Shown: positions 34,196-46,704 of the stretch, piece by piece
Numbering within the stretch: position 1 is the first letter of the stretch
Layout: every line of letters starts with the position of its first letter
Source of the DNA: Acidobacteriota bacterium
GTDB taxonomy: Bacteria; Acidobacteriota; UBA6911
Assembly (NCBI GenBank): GCA_031271905.1
Contig: JAISUT010000054.1
Location: 1 to 64,000, forward strand
DNA length: 64,000 nucleotides
Direction of reading: 5' to 3'
Notes under the pieces: model-generated
What the model was told of the DNA's origin: nothing
Database searches by the model: none
Seen by the model: only the letters and a program-made list of their open reading frames with translations
Translations under genes and position numbers: made by a program

Positions 34196-35545
34196 ATGGA
34201 AGACCGAATAAGACAAGCCATCAGCGAGAAGGTCGCCGACGCGGTCTCGGGGGATTTTCCAGAGACGATCCGACGGGAGGCCCGGCTTCCCGCCATCCCC
34301 GGCAAGGCCCACGCCGTCACGGGGATGCGGCGCGCAGGCAAAACTTGTTTCCTCATGCAATGCCTCGCCGACGCGCTCGTCGACGGCGTCGAACGCGAAC
34401 GCCTGGTGTATCTCAACCTCGAAGACGACCGTCTGGGCGAATTGTCCGGCGAAGAGCTTTCCGCGGCGGTGGAAGCCTACTACGGGCTTTTCCCCGAATT
34501 CCGCCGGACGCGGGAGGTGTGGTTCTGCTTCGACGAGATCCAACTGGTTCCCCAATGGGAGCGCTTCGTGCGGCGGCTGTTGGACACGGAAAAAGTCCGT
34601 GTCTTGCTCAGCGGCTCGTCCGCGAAAATGCTCAGCCGCGAAGTCGCCACCAGCATGCGCGGGCGCGCCTTGGAAACCGTCATGACGCCATACGGATTCC
34701 GGGAGTTCCTTTCCGCGCGGCGCGTCGGCGCGGGGGATGTCGCCGCCGAGGCCGCCGCTCCTTCCGCGAAAACCCGCTCCCTGCTGCAAAAGGGGCTGTC
34801 GGATTATCTGGAGGTCGGCGGTTTTCCCGAAGTCGTCGCCGCAAGCATGGCGGGCGCCGGCGCGAAAACCCGAATCCGGCTCCTGCAAAGCTACGTGGAC
34901 GCCGTGGTCTTCCGCGACGTCGCCGAGCGCCACTCCGTAGGCAACCTCACTGCTTTGCGCGCGTTTGTCCGTCAGTTGATGCGTATGCCCGCCTCCGCGC
35001 TGAGCGTCAATAAAATCAGCAACGACTTCCGTTCGCGAGGCATAGCGGCGTCCAAGGAGACGTTGCTGGCGTTTCTGGACTACCTGTCCGACGCTTTCCT
35101 GGTCGCGGCGGTGCCGTTGTTTTCCAGTTCGGAACGGCGGCGGCAGGTGAACCCCCGGAAGCTCTACCTCGCCGACCACAGCCTGGCCGCCGCGTTCAGC
35201 CCGGCAGACGGCCTGAACCGCGGCAGGCTGCTGGAAAACGTCGTGGCGGTTGAACTCTTCCGCCGCATGAGGGACATCGGTTACTACAAGACATCGTCCG
35301 GGCTCGAAGTGGATTTCTGCGTGTTCGATTTTTCCGGGAGCCAGCACCTGATCCAAGTCGCGGCGGATGTGGGCGACCCAAAAACCTGGAACCGCGAAGT
35401 CGCTTCGCTCGTGGAAGCGTCGGGAGAACAGCCGGAGGCGTCGTTGTGGCTTTTGTGCGAAGACCCGTCCGCGCTCGGCCCGGTCAATACGCCCGTCGGC
35501 GTTCGCGTCCTCCCCGTCTGGCAGTGGCTGGCGATGCGGGATTGA
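34196..35545 (+). CDS. AAA (AAA_14)/DUF4143 family ATPase
   Basis: The 449-residue protein has Walker A AVTGMRRAGKTCFLMQ near residue 45, Walker B VWFCFDEIQLVPQWERF, sensor VLLSGSSAKMLSREVATS and the middle segment SLLQKGLSDYLEVGGFPEVV. The DUF4143 domain follows (RGRLLENVVAVELFRRMRD). The end has GLEVDFCVFDFSGSQHLIQV, the nuclease-like motif variant with Gln in place of Glu. The ATG at 34196 has no ribosome site because the promoter is so close. It is divergent from the ATPase at 32742. Confidence 0.85.
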   Translation: MEDRIRQAISEKVADAVSGDFPETIRREARLPAIPGKAHAVTGMRRAGKTCFLMQCLADALVDGVERERLVYLNLEDDRLGELSGEELSAAVEAYYGLFPEFRRTREVWFCFDEIQLVPQWERFVRRLLDTEKVRVLLSGSSAKMLSREVATSMRGRALETVMTPYGFREFLSARRVGAGDVAAEAAAPSAKTRSLLQKGLSDYLEVGGFPEVVAASMAGAGAKTRIRLLQSYVDAVVFRDVAERHSVGNLTALRAFVRQLMRMPASALSVNKISNDFRSRGIAASKETLLAFLDYLSDAFLVAAVPLFSSSERRRQVNPRKLYLADHSLAAAFSPADGLNRGRLLENVVAVELFRRMRDIGYYKTSSGLEVDFCVFDFSGSQHLIQVAADVGDPKTWNREVASLVEASGEQPEASLWLLCEDPSALGPVNTPVGVRVLPVWQWLAMRD

Positions 35546-35565
35546 TGGGAGCGACGGGCGCACGT

Positions 35566-35585
35566 TCCCGAAGCTCTCTTCGGGA
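35566..35585 (+). terminator. hairpin after the AAA/DUF4143 gene
   Basis: TCCCGAAG and its complement CTTCGGGA flank CTCT, about 20 bases after the stop codon. No T tract follows, so a role as terminator is uncertain. The rest of the 200-base gap shows no gene. Confidence 0.35.
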
Positions 35586-35749
35586 CGGTGACGGACGCCG
35601 GAGAGCGTCTACGCCCAGGAGACGGACTTGGCGATCGACGACCATCTGGCGTCTTTCGCACGCCAGTCCGGGCAAGACGCACAGCCCGAAAAAATAATCC
35701 CCCGCCCGCCCCCCGCCGATAACCTCCCAGATTGGACGGAGGGATACCT

Positions 35750-38056
35750 ATGTTTGCGCAGCTTTCATCTCCGGCAGCCCCGGAATTCCTGTCTTCGAGC
35801 TTTTTTTCGCTGAACCAGGCGCTCGCCCTGTACGAGGCGGGGGAGCTGGATGCGGCGAGGCGGCTCTGCCGGCAGATCATCGAACAGCAGCCCGCCAACG
35901 CCGACGCCCTAAACCTCATGGGCGTCCTGGCTTGCCAGAAGAAAGACTACGACGAGGCGAAACGGTTGCTCAAACAGGCCATCGCCTTGGAGCGGCGCGC
36001 AGCCGAATTCTACAACAACCTCGGCAACGCCTACCTGGGCGATAAAGACCTGGCACCGGCGGAGCGCTGCTACCGCAAGGCGTTGAAGCTGCGCCCGGAT
36101 TACGCGGACGCCTTGATCAACCTCGGCGTCCTTTTCGCGGAAAAAAACATGCCGAAGGAGAGCGAGAAGCTCTACCGCAGGGCGTTGAAGCTGGAGCCGG
36201 AACGGGCTGACGCCCACAACAGCCTCGGACTGGTCCTTGCCGCGCTGAACCGCGCCGAGGAGGCGGTGGCGGAATACGAGGAGGCGTTGCGGCTCAAGCC
36301 CGACTTCCTCGAAGCCCGCGTCAACCTGGTCTCCGCAGCCAAGGCCTTGCGCGACGTGCAGAAGGTGAGGGATGTGGGGTTCAAAGTGCTGGAGGACGAC
36401 CCCAAAAACGTCCCGATGCTGCTCGCCTTGGGAGACGTCTATGTCGGGAAGGACAAATACGACGAGGCGTCGGTCTTTTACCGGCAGGCTTTGACTGTGG
36501 CGCCCGACACCTGGGGGGCGCACTTCGGGCTTGCCAACACGCTCCACCAACAGGGGCGGAGCGCCGAGGCGCGGACGTATTACCGGGAGGCGTTGCGGCT
36601 CGCCCCCGAAAGCATGATGGCGCGGTTGGGCAGTTGCATCGGGCAGATTCCGCTCCTGCACCGCTCGACGAACGAACTCGTCCAGACCCGCGAGAAATAC
36701 CGGAAAGAACTGGAAGCCCTCTGCCGCGACCTCGGCCCCGAAGCCCTCGCCGACCCGGCCATGCGGGAGAATGCCGCGAAGATGGTCGGCAGCCGCCAGC
36801 CGTTTTTCCTCGCCTACCAGGGGGAGAACGACCGCGAGCTACAAACCATGTACGGCGACCTCGTGTCGCGGGTGATGGCGGCATACCTCCCCAAATACGC
36901 CAAGCGCCCCGCCATGCCGCCGGTGAGGCCGGGGGAGCCGCTGCGCGTCGGCATCCTCTCTGGATATTACTACTACCACTCGAATTGGAAGATGCCGATC
37001 AAAGGGTGGGTGGAGCACCTGGACAGGGAGAAGTTCCAGCTCTACGGCTACTACACCGGGACGCGGGAGGACGCGCAGACCGAGGCGGCGCGCCAGTGCT
37101 TCCACCGCTTCCGGGAGAAGGTTCCCACGGACAGGGAATGGTGCGACACCATCCGCCGCGACAACCTGCACATCCTCCTCGTCCCGGAAGTCGGCATGGA
37201 TCCCATGACGGTGCGTCTGGCGGCGCAACGCCTCGCGCCGGTGCAATGCACTTCCTGGGGGCATCCGGACACATCCGGCCTGCCGACGGTGGACTACTAC
37301 CTCTCCAGCGACCTGATGGAGCCGGAGGACGGGCAGGACAACTACCGCGAAAAGCTCATGCGCCTGCCGAACCTCTCGATCCACTACGAGCCGGTGGAGG
37401 TGGAACGGGTGGATGCTACGCGCGCCACGTTCGGGCTGCGGGACGACCTGCCGCTTTACATCTGCACGCAGTCGCTGTTCAAGTACCTGCCGCAGTACGA
37501 CGAGGTCTTTCCACGCATCGCCCGCGAGGCGGGGCCGTGCCAGTTCACCTTCCTCAACTTCTCCCGCTCCCCCACGCTGGGGAAGCGCTTCCTGCACCGT
37601 CTGGACGCGGCGTTCGCGAAGTTCGACCTGCGGGTGGGCGACTACGTGAAGCTGCTCCCACACCTGGATCCGCCCTACTACCGCGCCCTGAACCGGATGG
37701 CGGACGTGTTCCTGGACAGCATCGGCTGGTCTGGCTGCAATTCCACCATGGAGGCGCTGGGGTGCGACCTGCCGGTGGTCACGATGCCGGGGCACCTGAT
37801 GCGCGGACGGCACACGCACGCCATCTTGAAGATGATCGGCATGGATGAGACCGAGGGGCGCGACCTGGACGAGTATGTCTCCCTCGCCGTCCGCATGGTG
37901 AAAGACCCGGCGTGGCGGAGCGAGGTCTCGGGGAAGATCGCCCGCACCAAGCATCTGGCGTACCGCGACATGGAGTGCATCAAGGGGCGGGGGGGCTTGG
38001 AGGAGTTCCTGCAACAGGCGGTCGCGGACTTCCCGCCGACGCCGGTGCCGCGGTAG
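35750..38056 (+). CDS. TPR protein with O-GlcNAc-transferase-like (GT41/SPINDLY) domain
   Basis: Residues 25-290 of 768 are about eight tetratricopeptide repeats, for example ALINLGVLFAEKNMPKESEK and LYRRALKLEPERADAHNSLG. Residues 390-750 form a GT41-like domain: RVGILSGYYYYHSNWKMPIK, VQCTSWGHPDTSGLPTVDYY, LSSDLMEPEDGQDNYREKLM and DSIGWSGCNSTMEALGCDLP. Family members transfer GlcNAc or related sugars to Ser/Thr of proteins. In several flagellated bacteria such enzymes glycosylate flagellin, so the two flagellins here are candidate targets, but that is inference. The start at 35750 follows GGAGGG. Confidence 0.85.
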   Translation: MFAQLSSPAAPEFLSSSFFSLNQALALYEAGELDAARRLCRQIIEQQPANADALNLMGVLACQKKDYDEAKRLLKQAIALERRAAEFYNNLGNAYLGDKDLAPAERCYRKALKLRPDYADALINLGVLFAEKNMPKESEKLYRRALKLEPERADAHNSLGLVLAALNRAEEAVAEYEEALRLKPDFLEARVNLVSAAKALRDVQKVRDVGFKVLEDDPKNVPMLLALGDVYVGKDKYDEASVFYRQALTVAPDTWGAHFGLANTLHQQGRSAEARTYYREALRLAPESMMARLGSCIGQIPLLHRSTNELVQTREKYRKELEALCRDLGPEALADPAMRENAAKMVGSRQPFFLAYQGENDRELQTMYGDLVSRVMAAYLPKYAKRPAMPPVRPGEPLRVGILSGYYYYHSNWKMPIKGWVEHLDREKFQLYGYYTGTREDAQTEAARQCFHRFREKVPTDREWCDTIRRDNLHILLVPEVGMDPMTVRLAAQRLAPVQCTSWGHPDTSGLPTVDYYLSSDLMEPEDGQDNYREKLMRLPNLSIHYEPVEVERVDATRATFGLRDDLPLYICTQSLFKYLPQYDEVFPRIAREAGPCQFTFLNFSRSPTLGKRFLHRLDAAFAKFDLRVGDYVKLLPHLDPPYYRALNRMADVFLDSIGWSGCNSTMEALGCDLPVVTMPGHLMRGRHTHAILKMIGMDETEGRDLDEYVSLAVRMVKDPAWRSEVSGKIARTKHLAYRDMECIKGRGGLEEFLQQAVADFPPTPVPR

Positions 38057-38237
38057 CCGCCTTCTTTGAAAGACCCGCCGGACACCCGCCCGAAGGCGGT
38101 GCCAAAGCCCCCCCGAAGCTCCACCCGGAGTGCAAAAATTTCCCGGTGGCGGTCGCCCGCCCGTTCGGATATGATAGCGGGAAATTTCAGGGATGTCGGG
38201 CGGCGGAACGCTTGCCGCCGACGCCGGGGAGGCTTTC

Positions 38238-39626
38238 ATGAGTGGTGGCCAGGTGACGGGACTGCAACGGCTTACATCCAGCTACGGGTTCAAAATCGTG
38301 CTTCTGGCGGTGCTGATCTTGTTCCTGATGATCCCGGTGCTGATGGTCCGCAACCTCATCGACGAGCGGAAGGCGTATTCGCGGGAGGCCGAAAACGGCA
38401 TCATGGCGGCATGGGGCGGGCCGTTCATCCTCGAAGGCCCCGTGATTCGCGTCCCGGTCGTCCACCGCGAGGAAATCCACACCAAGACCGAAAAAGACGG
38501 CGACAAGGTGGAGTTTCACGAAAGGTCGATCTCCCTTTGGATCATGCCCAAAAAGGTCGACGTCAAGGCGAGCTTCCAAACGGAGGTCAAGCGCCGGGGC
38601 ATATTCTCAGTTCCGCTCTTCGCGGGCGATGTCGCCATCACCGGCAGCGTGGACCCGGGCGACGCCCTGGCGTCCCTGCAACCCTACCAGACGCCCGACC
38701 TCTCCAAGGCCGAGGTCGTGATCAGCCTCACCAGCCAGAAGGGGATACGGAAACTGCTACGCGCCCGCATAGGCGGCGCCGACCTGTTCTTCAAACCGGG
38801 CAGGCAGGGGTTTGCGGACGGGCTCAACAGCAACGACGGGATCTACGCCGTGTTCCCGCTCGCACCCGACGGGGACACCCCCTTCGACATCGGGCTGACC
38901 ATACAGGGGGGCGAGTACATGCGGGTGTTGCCTGTCGCGGAATCCACCACCGTGTCGCTGGACGCGGACTGGCCGTCGCCATCCTTCCAAGGCGGGTTCC
39001 TGCCCGTCAAGCGGGAAGTCTCCGACAAGGGCTTCACCGCCTCCTGGGAGATCAGCTACCTGAGCCGCGCCATCCCGCTGTTCTGGACGTCGGACGCGAC
39101 GCCCTCCTGGAACGACGCCCTGTTCGGCGTGGACTTGTACAAGGTGCTGGACGTCTACGGGCTCTGCACCCGCGCCGCCAAATACGCGATGCTGTTCCTG
39201 TTCATCCCGTTCCTGACCCTGTTCTTCCTCGAGGTGTTCGCCCGCAAGTCCATCCATCCCGTGCAGTACCTGCTGGCGGGTTTCAGCAACGTGGTCTTCT
39301 ACCTGCTGCTGCTGTCGCTCGCCGAGCATATCGCCTTCGGGGCCGCATACCTCGCCTCGGCTGCCACGATCATGGCGATGCTGGTGCTCTATTCCCGCTC
39401 GCTGCTGGATTCCTGGCGCCGGAGCGCGAGCCTGGGGCTGGTGCTGGCGTTGCTATATCTTATTTTGTACCTGACGCTCAACGCCGAGGACTGGGCGCTG
39501 CTCATCGGCTCGGTCGCCACCGTCACACTCACCGCCGTCGTGATGTACATCACCCGCAGGCTGGATTGGAACGCCGGCGCGAAACCGCCCGCAGACGGTG
39601 CGGGCGCGGCGGTGGTCCGGGGATGA
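38238..39626 (+). CDS. creD: CreD-family inner membrane protein
   Basis: The protein (462 residues) has a membrane segment near its N terminus (IVLLAVLILFLMIPVLMV), a large periplasmic part with the CreD-type IMPKKVDVKASFQTEVKRRG, GIFSVPLFAGDVAITGSVD, and five to six C-terminal membrane helices (PVQYLLAGFSNVVFYLLLLS). CreD/Cet-family proteins are linked to envelope stress and colicin tolerance in Enterobacteria, but their biochemical role is unknown. No creB or creC regulator is nearby. The start at 38238 follows GGGGAGG; an in-frame ATG at 38193 is possible. Confidence 0.88.
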   Translation: MSGGQVTGLQRLTSSYGFKIVLLAVLILFLMIPVLMVRNLIDERKAYSREAENGIMAAWGGPFILEGPVIRVPVVHREEIHTKTEKDGDKVEFHERSISLWIMPKKVDVKASFQTEVKRRGIFSVPLFAGDVAITGSVDPGDALASLQPYQTPDLSKAEVVISLTSQKGIRKLLRARIGGADLFFKPGRQGFADGLNSNDGIYAVFPLAPDGDTPFDIGLTIQGGEYMRVLPVAESTTVSLDADWPSPSFQGGFLPVKREVSDKGFTASWEISYLSRAIPLFWTSDATPSWNDALFGVDLYKVLDVYGLCTRAAKYAMLFLFIPFLTLFFLEVFARKSIHPVQYLLAGFSNVVFYLLLLSLAEHIAFGAAYLASAATIMAMLVLYSRSLLDSWRRSASLGLVLALLYLILYLTLNAEDWALLIGSVATVTLTAVVMYITRRLDWNAGAKPPADGAGAAVVRG

Positions 39627-39667
39627 AAAAAAAGGGGTTGCGCGCACCGGTCGATGCGCGCAACCCC
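39626..39667 (-). terminator. rho-independent terminator of the SOD gene
   Basis: A 13-base perfect stem, GGGGTTGCGCGCA against TGCGCGCAACCCC with an 8-base loop, is followed on the minus strand by eight T residues (39626-39633). It lies about 95 bases after the superoxide dismutase stop codon. The plus-strand creD gene ends at its edge, and the stem may also stop creD transcripts. Confidence 0.85.
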
Positions 39668-39760
39668 TCCGCCGTCGTGCTTGACGACGGGGAGATGGCG
39701 CGGCTCCGCGATTGAAGGGGGCGGTTGCGCGTCCGCCCCGCCACGGCGGCGACGGGCGCG

Positions 39761-43020
<3,260 letters not shown>

Positions 43021-43100
43021 CGCCTCCCCCGCCAAGGGCGACCGTTCGGTGCAGGGCGCACCTCCTTCGGGGGAGGGGGGCGTTTATCCATGCCCCCGCC

Positions 43101-43138
43101 CCCAGGGGTGGCGGCGCTTCGCCTCCGCCACCCCTGGG
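43101..43138. terminator. strong hairpin after argG
   Basis: A 14-base perfect stem, CCCAGGGGTGGCGG with its complement and a 10-base loop, lies 80 bases after the argG stop. No clear T tract follows. Between here and 43276 no gene is seen. Confidence 0.45.
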
Positions 43139-43276
43139 CGTTGTATCGAAGCCCCTCGCAACGCCCCTCCCGATAGGATGTTTAATGACGAATTGGTGAA
43201 TCTCAGGGGGTTGGGGAAGGCGAAATCGCCGGCGGTTGGTCTTCAGAAATCAAATCGCGTCACAACACTTGGGAAT

Positions 43277-43712
43277 CTACGCTGGGTGGTCGGGCGGCGG
43301 CACCCGTTTCCCTTTCGGCCCCGGTGAACTTGTCCTGCCCGTCACTTCTTTGGCTGCGGGTTTTTCCTTGGCCGGCTTCGGCTGGACGGGCACCGGAATC
43401 TCCTTCTAGTCCAGCTCCCCCCCCTGTATTCGATGGCGATGCTGCCGTCGCGGCCTTCGCAAACCAGGACGTCCGCCCGTGCGGGCGCATGGCGGCTCTG
43501 CCGTTCGATCTGGAAACACCGGTTGTCGTAGCGCACCACCCAGTCGTTGCCGATCATGCGCACGCTCTCCAGACGGAATACCCGGTCCAGCTCCTTCTTG
43601 CACGGGGCGCGGCGATGATAGTCTTCCGACCGCGACGCCGCCCGTGCGAATCGCCGGTTGTGCTCAGGCAAATACGTGTTTTCCAAAGTCGTTCTCCGCT
43701 TGTTTTCTGCAG
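43277..43712 (-). pseudogene. ISNCY-like transposase, C-terminal remnant
   Basis: The reading frame preserves ENTYLPEHNRRFARAASR, then a HRRAPCKKELDRVFRLESVR and WVVRYDNRCFQIERQ stretch, as found near the C terminus of ISNCY/IS1202-type transposases. In a run of eight G (about 43418-43425) the frame shifts. The other frame then gives an in-frame stop and the expected tail ending in VPPPDHPA. The catalytic part is missing upstream of 43712. It is a decayed insertion sequence. The stretch from 43713 to 44101 shows no recognisable gene. Confidence 0.75.
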
Positions 43713-44101
43713 GACGACGACGCCGTGTGCGTCGCGCTTACGATGTTTCTAAATCCGCATCCGTCCCTTTCCGATGTCTCCTCGTCGTCGTTTTTAACAA
43801 TGCCTGTAACGTTACTATTACCCTCTCGCCGCAGTCAAGGGCAACAAGGATCCGTTGTCAATGATCCGTTTGGCTTCCATCAGCCATGGCGGGCGGCTCC
43901 GCCACGATAAACAAAGTTCGTCCGCAATACGCCAAACCAATACGCCAACCGGGGTTTGGCAAGGAATTCGGGGGGATTTCCATGCCAGATCGGCATCGGA
44001 TTTCAATAGACGGGGTTAAACGGCATCGGACGGCGGAACGCAGGAGAGCCGCGTTTTTACTGGCTGTTTTGGATGTTGCTGGATGTCGTTGGACTTTGGG
44101 A

Positions 44102-44188
44102 TGGTGCCGAAGGGGGGACTCGAACCCCCACTAGCTTAAGCTAACTAGACCCTGAACCTAGCGCGTCTGCCAATTCCGCCACTTCGGC
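44102..44188 (-). tRNA. tRNA-Leu (CAG)
   Basis: The minus strand folds as a type II tRNA with acceptor stem GCCGAAG/CTTCGGC, a long variable arm, a T loop GTTCGAGTC and anticodon CAG in the loop TTCAGGG. A genome-encoded CCA ends it (44102-44104). Confidence 0.95.
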
Positions 44189-44323
44189 TTACACGGAGCG
44201 CAATCTTACGCAGTGCGCGCGGCTTTGTCAAGGAACGTTGTGGTCGTTTGTCGTTGTGGTCGTTGTGGTCGCTGTGTGGAATTTCCGGGAGTTCCCAGCG
44301 CTCCTGCACTCCCGCTCCCTAAG

Positions 44324-44353
44324 CCCCGCCCCATCCCCACAACGGGGCGGCGG
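44324..44353. repeat. 30-base direct repeat, copy 1
   Basis: An identical 30-base sequence occurs at 44482-44511. Each copy can fold as GCCCC, a loop around ATCCCCACAAC, then GGGGC. It lies in the 376-base gap between tRNA-Leu and pyrK, which also contains a degenerate run of GTTGTGGTC units (44235-44275). No gene is seen there. Confidence 0.7.
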
Positions 44354-44481
44354 GGCGGAACGCCTTTCCGTCGCACCCCCTTGCTCCCATCTCCGCCGTT
44401 ATTGGACGCCACCGCTATTTGGCGCACGAAACGTTCGGCGTCTTTGGTAATATATCGTTTCGCCCGACCCCGGCGGGGCTT

Positions 44482-44511
44482 CCCCGCCCCATCCCCACAA
44501 CGGGGCGGCGG
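44482..44511. repeat. 30-base direct repeat, copy 2
   Basis: Identical to 44324-44353 and about 55 bases upstream of the pyrK start. The hairpin may affect transcription or messenger stability, but nothing in the sequence shows it does. Confidence 0.7.
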
Positions 44512-44565
44512 CGCGGGCGGCGGCGCCGGTGGCGCCCAGGCATGCGGAGGAGGGCAGGCATCTTA

Positions 44566-45396
44566 ATGAAAGCAAGGCATGAGGCGCGCATCGTGGAGAA
44601 CGTCCCCGAAGGCGCCGGGACAAACGCGTCGGACGGCATGGTGCGCATGACGTTGCACGCGCCTGAGGTTGCGCGCGAGGCGCGTCCGGGGCAGTTCGTG
44701 AACCTCTACCCGCGAGACGGGCGGCTGTTGCTGCCCCGCCCGCTGGGCATCGCCGACGCAGACGAGGGCGCGGGGACGGTCACGCTCTACTACGTCGTCG
44801 TCGGCGAAGGCACAAGGGCGCTGGCGTCGCTGGCGGGCGGCGACCGCGTGGAGCTGCTGGGGCCGAACGGCAACGGCTACGACCTCGCCGCCGCCGGAAG
44901 GAACGTGTTGCTGGCGGGTGGCGGCACCGGACTGCCGCCGTTGCTCTATGCCGCGAAAAGGCTCCGGGAGGCGGGCGCGCCCGCCACCATCACCGCCGCG
45001 GCGGGGTTTCGCACCACCCCGCTCCTCACGGACAGGCTCGCGCAGTCGTGCGACACCGTGTTCACGGTCACAGAGACCGACCGCGCCGCCAGCGTCCGGA
45101 CGAGTGGCGCGACCAGCGAGCCGCTTGCGCTCATGGGCAACGTCATCGACCTGCTGGACGCGGTCGGCGCCCCGGAGGGCGTGACCGGCTGCCTCGCCTG
45201 CGGCCCCGCGCCCATGCTCAAGGCGCTCGCCGCGTGGTGCGCATCGCGGAGCATCCCCTTGCAGGTGTCGCTCGAGGCGCGGATGGGGTGCGGGTACGGC
45301 GCTTGCGTCGGATGCACGATCGACACCGCGCACGGGCGGCGGAAGATTTGCGCCGACGGCCCCGTGTTCGGCGCGGGCGAGGTGACTTGGGCATGA
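44566..45396 (+). CDS. pyrK: dihydroorotate dehydrogenase electron transfer subunit PyrK
   Basis: This 276-residue protein has an FAD-binding domain (GQFVNLYPRDGRLLLPRPLG), an NAD-binding part (GGGTGLPPLLYAAKRLREAG) and a C-terminal 2Fe-2S cluster motif, ARMGCGYGACVGCTIDT followed by KICADGPVF. PyrK passes electrons from PyrD to NAD in the class 1B enzyme of pyrimidine synthesis. Its stop codon overlaps the pyrD start (ATGA), so the subunits are coupled. The start at 44566 follows GGAGGAGGG. Confidence 0.93.
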   Translation: MKARHEARIVENVPEGAGTNASDGMVRMTLHAPEVAREARPGQFVNLYPRDGRLLLPRPLGIADADEGAGTVTLYYVVVGEGTRALASLAGGDRVELLGPNGNGYDLAAAGRNVLLAGGGTGLPPLLYAAKRLREAGAPATITAAAGFRTTPLLTDRLAQSCDTVFTVTETDRAASVRTSGATSEPLALMGNVIDLLDAVGAPEGVTGCLACGPAPMLKALAAWCASRSIPLQVSLEARMGCGYGACVGCTIDTAHGRRKICADGPVFGAGEVTWA

Positions 45397-46289
45397 AAGG
45401 CGACACGGGCATGGGAGCGACGAACATCTGCGGCGTCATCTGGAAAAACCCCGTCACGACGGCGGCGGGCACCTTCTCTTACAGGGAGAGCGTGAAATAC
45501 TACGACCCGTCGGCGCTGGGCGCTATCACGACCAAGGGGGTCTCCCCCACCCCGTGGAAGGGCAATCCGCTGCCGCGCATCGCCGAGACCCCGGCGGGCA
45601 TGCTCAACGCCGTGGGCTTGGAAAACCCGGGGGTGGACGACTACATCGAAAACGAGTTGGCGACGTTGAAAAAACAGGGGCTGGTCGTCGTCGCCAACGT
45701 CGCGGGACACCAGGTGGAGGAATATTGCCAGGTCGCGGAAAAGCTCTCCGCCACCGACGTGGACATGCTGGAGCTGAACGTCTCCTGCCCCAACGTCGCC
45801 GAGGGGGGGCTGGCGTTCGGCACCGACCCCAAGGCGGTCGCCGAGGTCGTCACGGCCGTGAAGAGCCGCACCCGGAAACCTGTCATCGTCAAGCTGTCGC
45901 CGAACGTCGCCGACGTCGTGGGCATCGCCCAGGCTGCGGAAGCCGCAGGCGCGGACGCGCTTTCACTCATCAACACCCTCGTCGGCATGAGGCTGGACCT
46001 CGCCACGGGACGCCCCATCCTCGCCAACGGCACCGGCGGGCTCTCGGGCCCCGCCGTGAAGCCGGTGGCGGTGCGCATGGTCTACCAAGTCTCCCGCGCC
46101 GTCGGCGTCCCGGTCATCGGCATGGGGGGGATCATGACGGGCGAGGACGCCTACGAGTTCCTGCTGGCAGGCGCGGTGGCGGTCGCCGTCGGGACGGCGG
46201 CGCTGCTCGACCCGGCGGCTCCCGCGCGCATCGTCCGCGAACTCGAAGCCGCAGTCGAAAAATACGGCGCCCCCCGCCGGGGCGCGTAG
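45393..46289 (+). CDS. pyrD: dihydroorotate dehydrogenase, class 1B catalytic subunit
   Basis: The 298-residue protein matches class 1B PyrD: start region NPVTTAAGTFSYRESVKYYD, then AITTKGVSPTPWKGNPLPRI, the catalytic Cys in LELNVSCPNVAEGGLAFG, the FMN-binding GGLSGPAVKPVAVRMV, and GMGGIMTGEDAYEFLLAGA. It oxidises dihydroorotate to orotate in the cytoplasm, with PyrK as partner. The two genes form a tight operon. Confidence 0.95.
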   Translation: MKGDTGMGATNICGVIWKNPVTTAAGTFSYRESVKYYDPSALGAITTKGVSPTPWKGNPLPRIAETPAGMLNAVGLENPGVDDYIENELATLKKQGLVVVANVAGHQVEEYCQVAEKLSATDVDMLELNVSCPNVAEGGLAFGTDPKAVAEVVTAVKSRTRKPVIVKLSPNVADVVGIAQAAEAAGADALSLINTLVGMRLDLATGRPILANGTGGLSGPAVKPVAVRMVYQVSRAVGVPVIGMGGIMTGEDAYEFLLAGAVAVAVGTAALLDPAAPARIVRELEAAVEKYGAPRRGA

Positions 46290-46482
46290 CCCGCAGGTAG
46301 AGCCTTGCGAGCAAGGTTGCGCGACCAATCGCGGGACGGGCGGGCTGGGGCGGGCGCGCCGATAAAACCGCCCGGCTGGAGTCCATTCCCCGAATCAATT
46401 TCAGCGATTTCGCGTTTTCGCGTTTCATGCCGTTGACAGCGAACGGGCGATATTGGATAATGCGTCCGCCAAACGGCAATGT

Positions 46483-46558
<76 letters not shown>

Positions 46559-46604
46559 TCAGGCGTAGCAAACCCGTCGTTTGGCGTTGTTCAAGTTGGT
46601 TCAG

Positions 46605-46680
46605 GGGCGCCTAGCTCAGCTGGCAGAGCACTGCGATCACACCGCAGGGGTCACAGGTTCAAGTCCTGTGGCGCCCACCA
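46605..46680 (+). tRNA. tRNA-Val (CAC)
   Basis: Acceptor stem GGGCGCC pairs with GGCGCCC, the anticodon stem CTGCG/CGCAG encloses loop ATCACAC with anticodon CAC, and the T loop is GTTCAAGTC. CCA is encoded. The damaged brnT begins directly after it. Confidence 0.93.
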
Positions 46681-46704
46681 CCCCCGCAGTCCAAAGCAAT
46701 CCGA

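Noticed and set aside
43818-44006. Small 62-codon open frame near tRNA-Leu
   Set aside because: No family, no convincing ribosome site and no conserved context; left unannotated.
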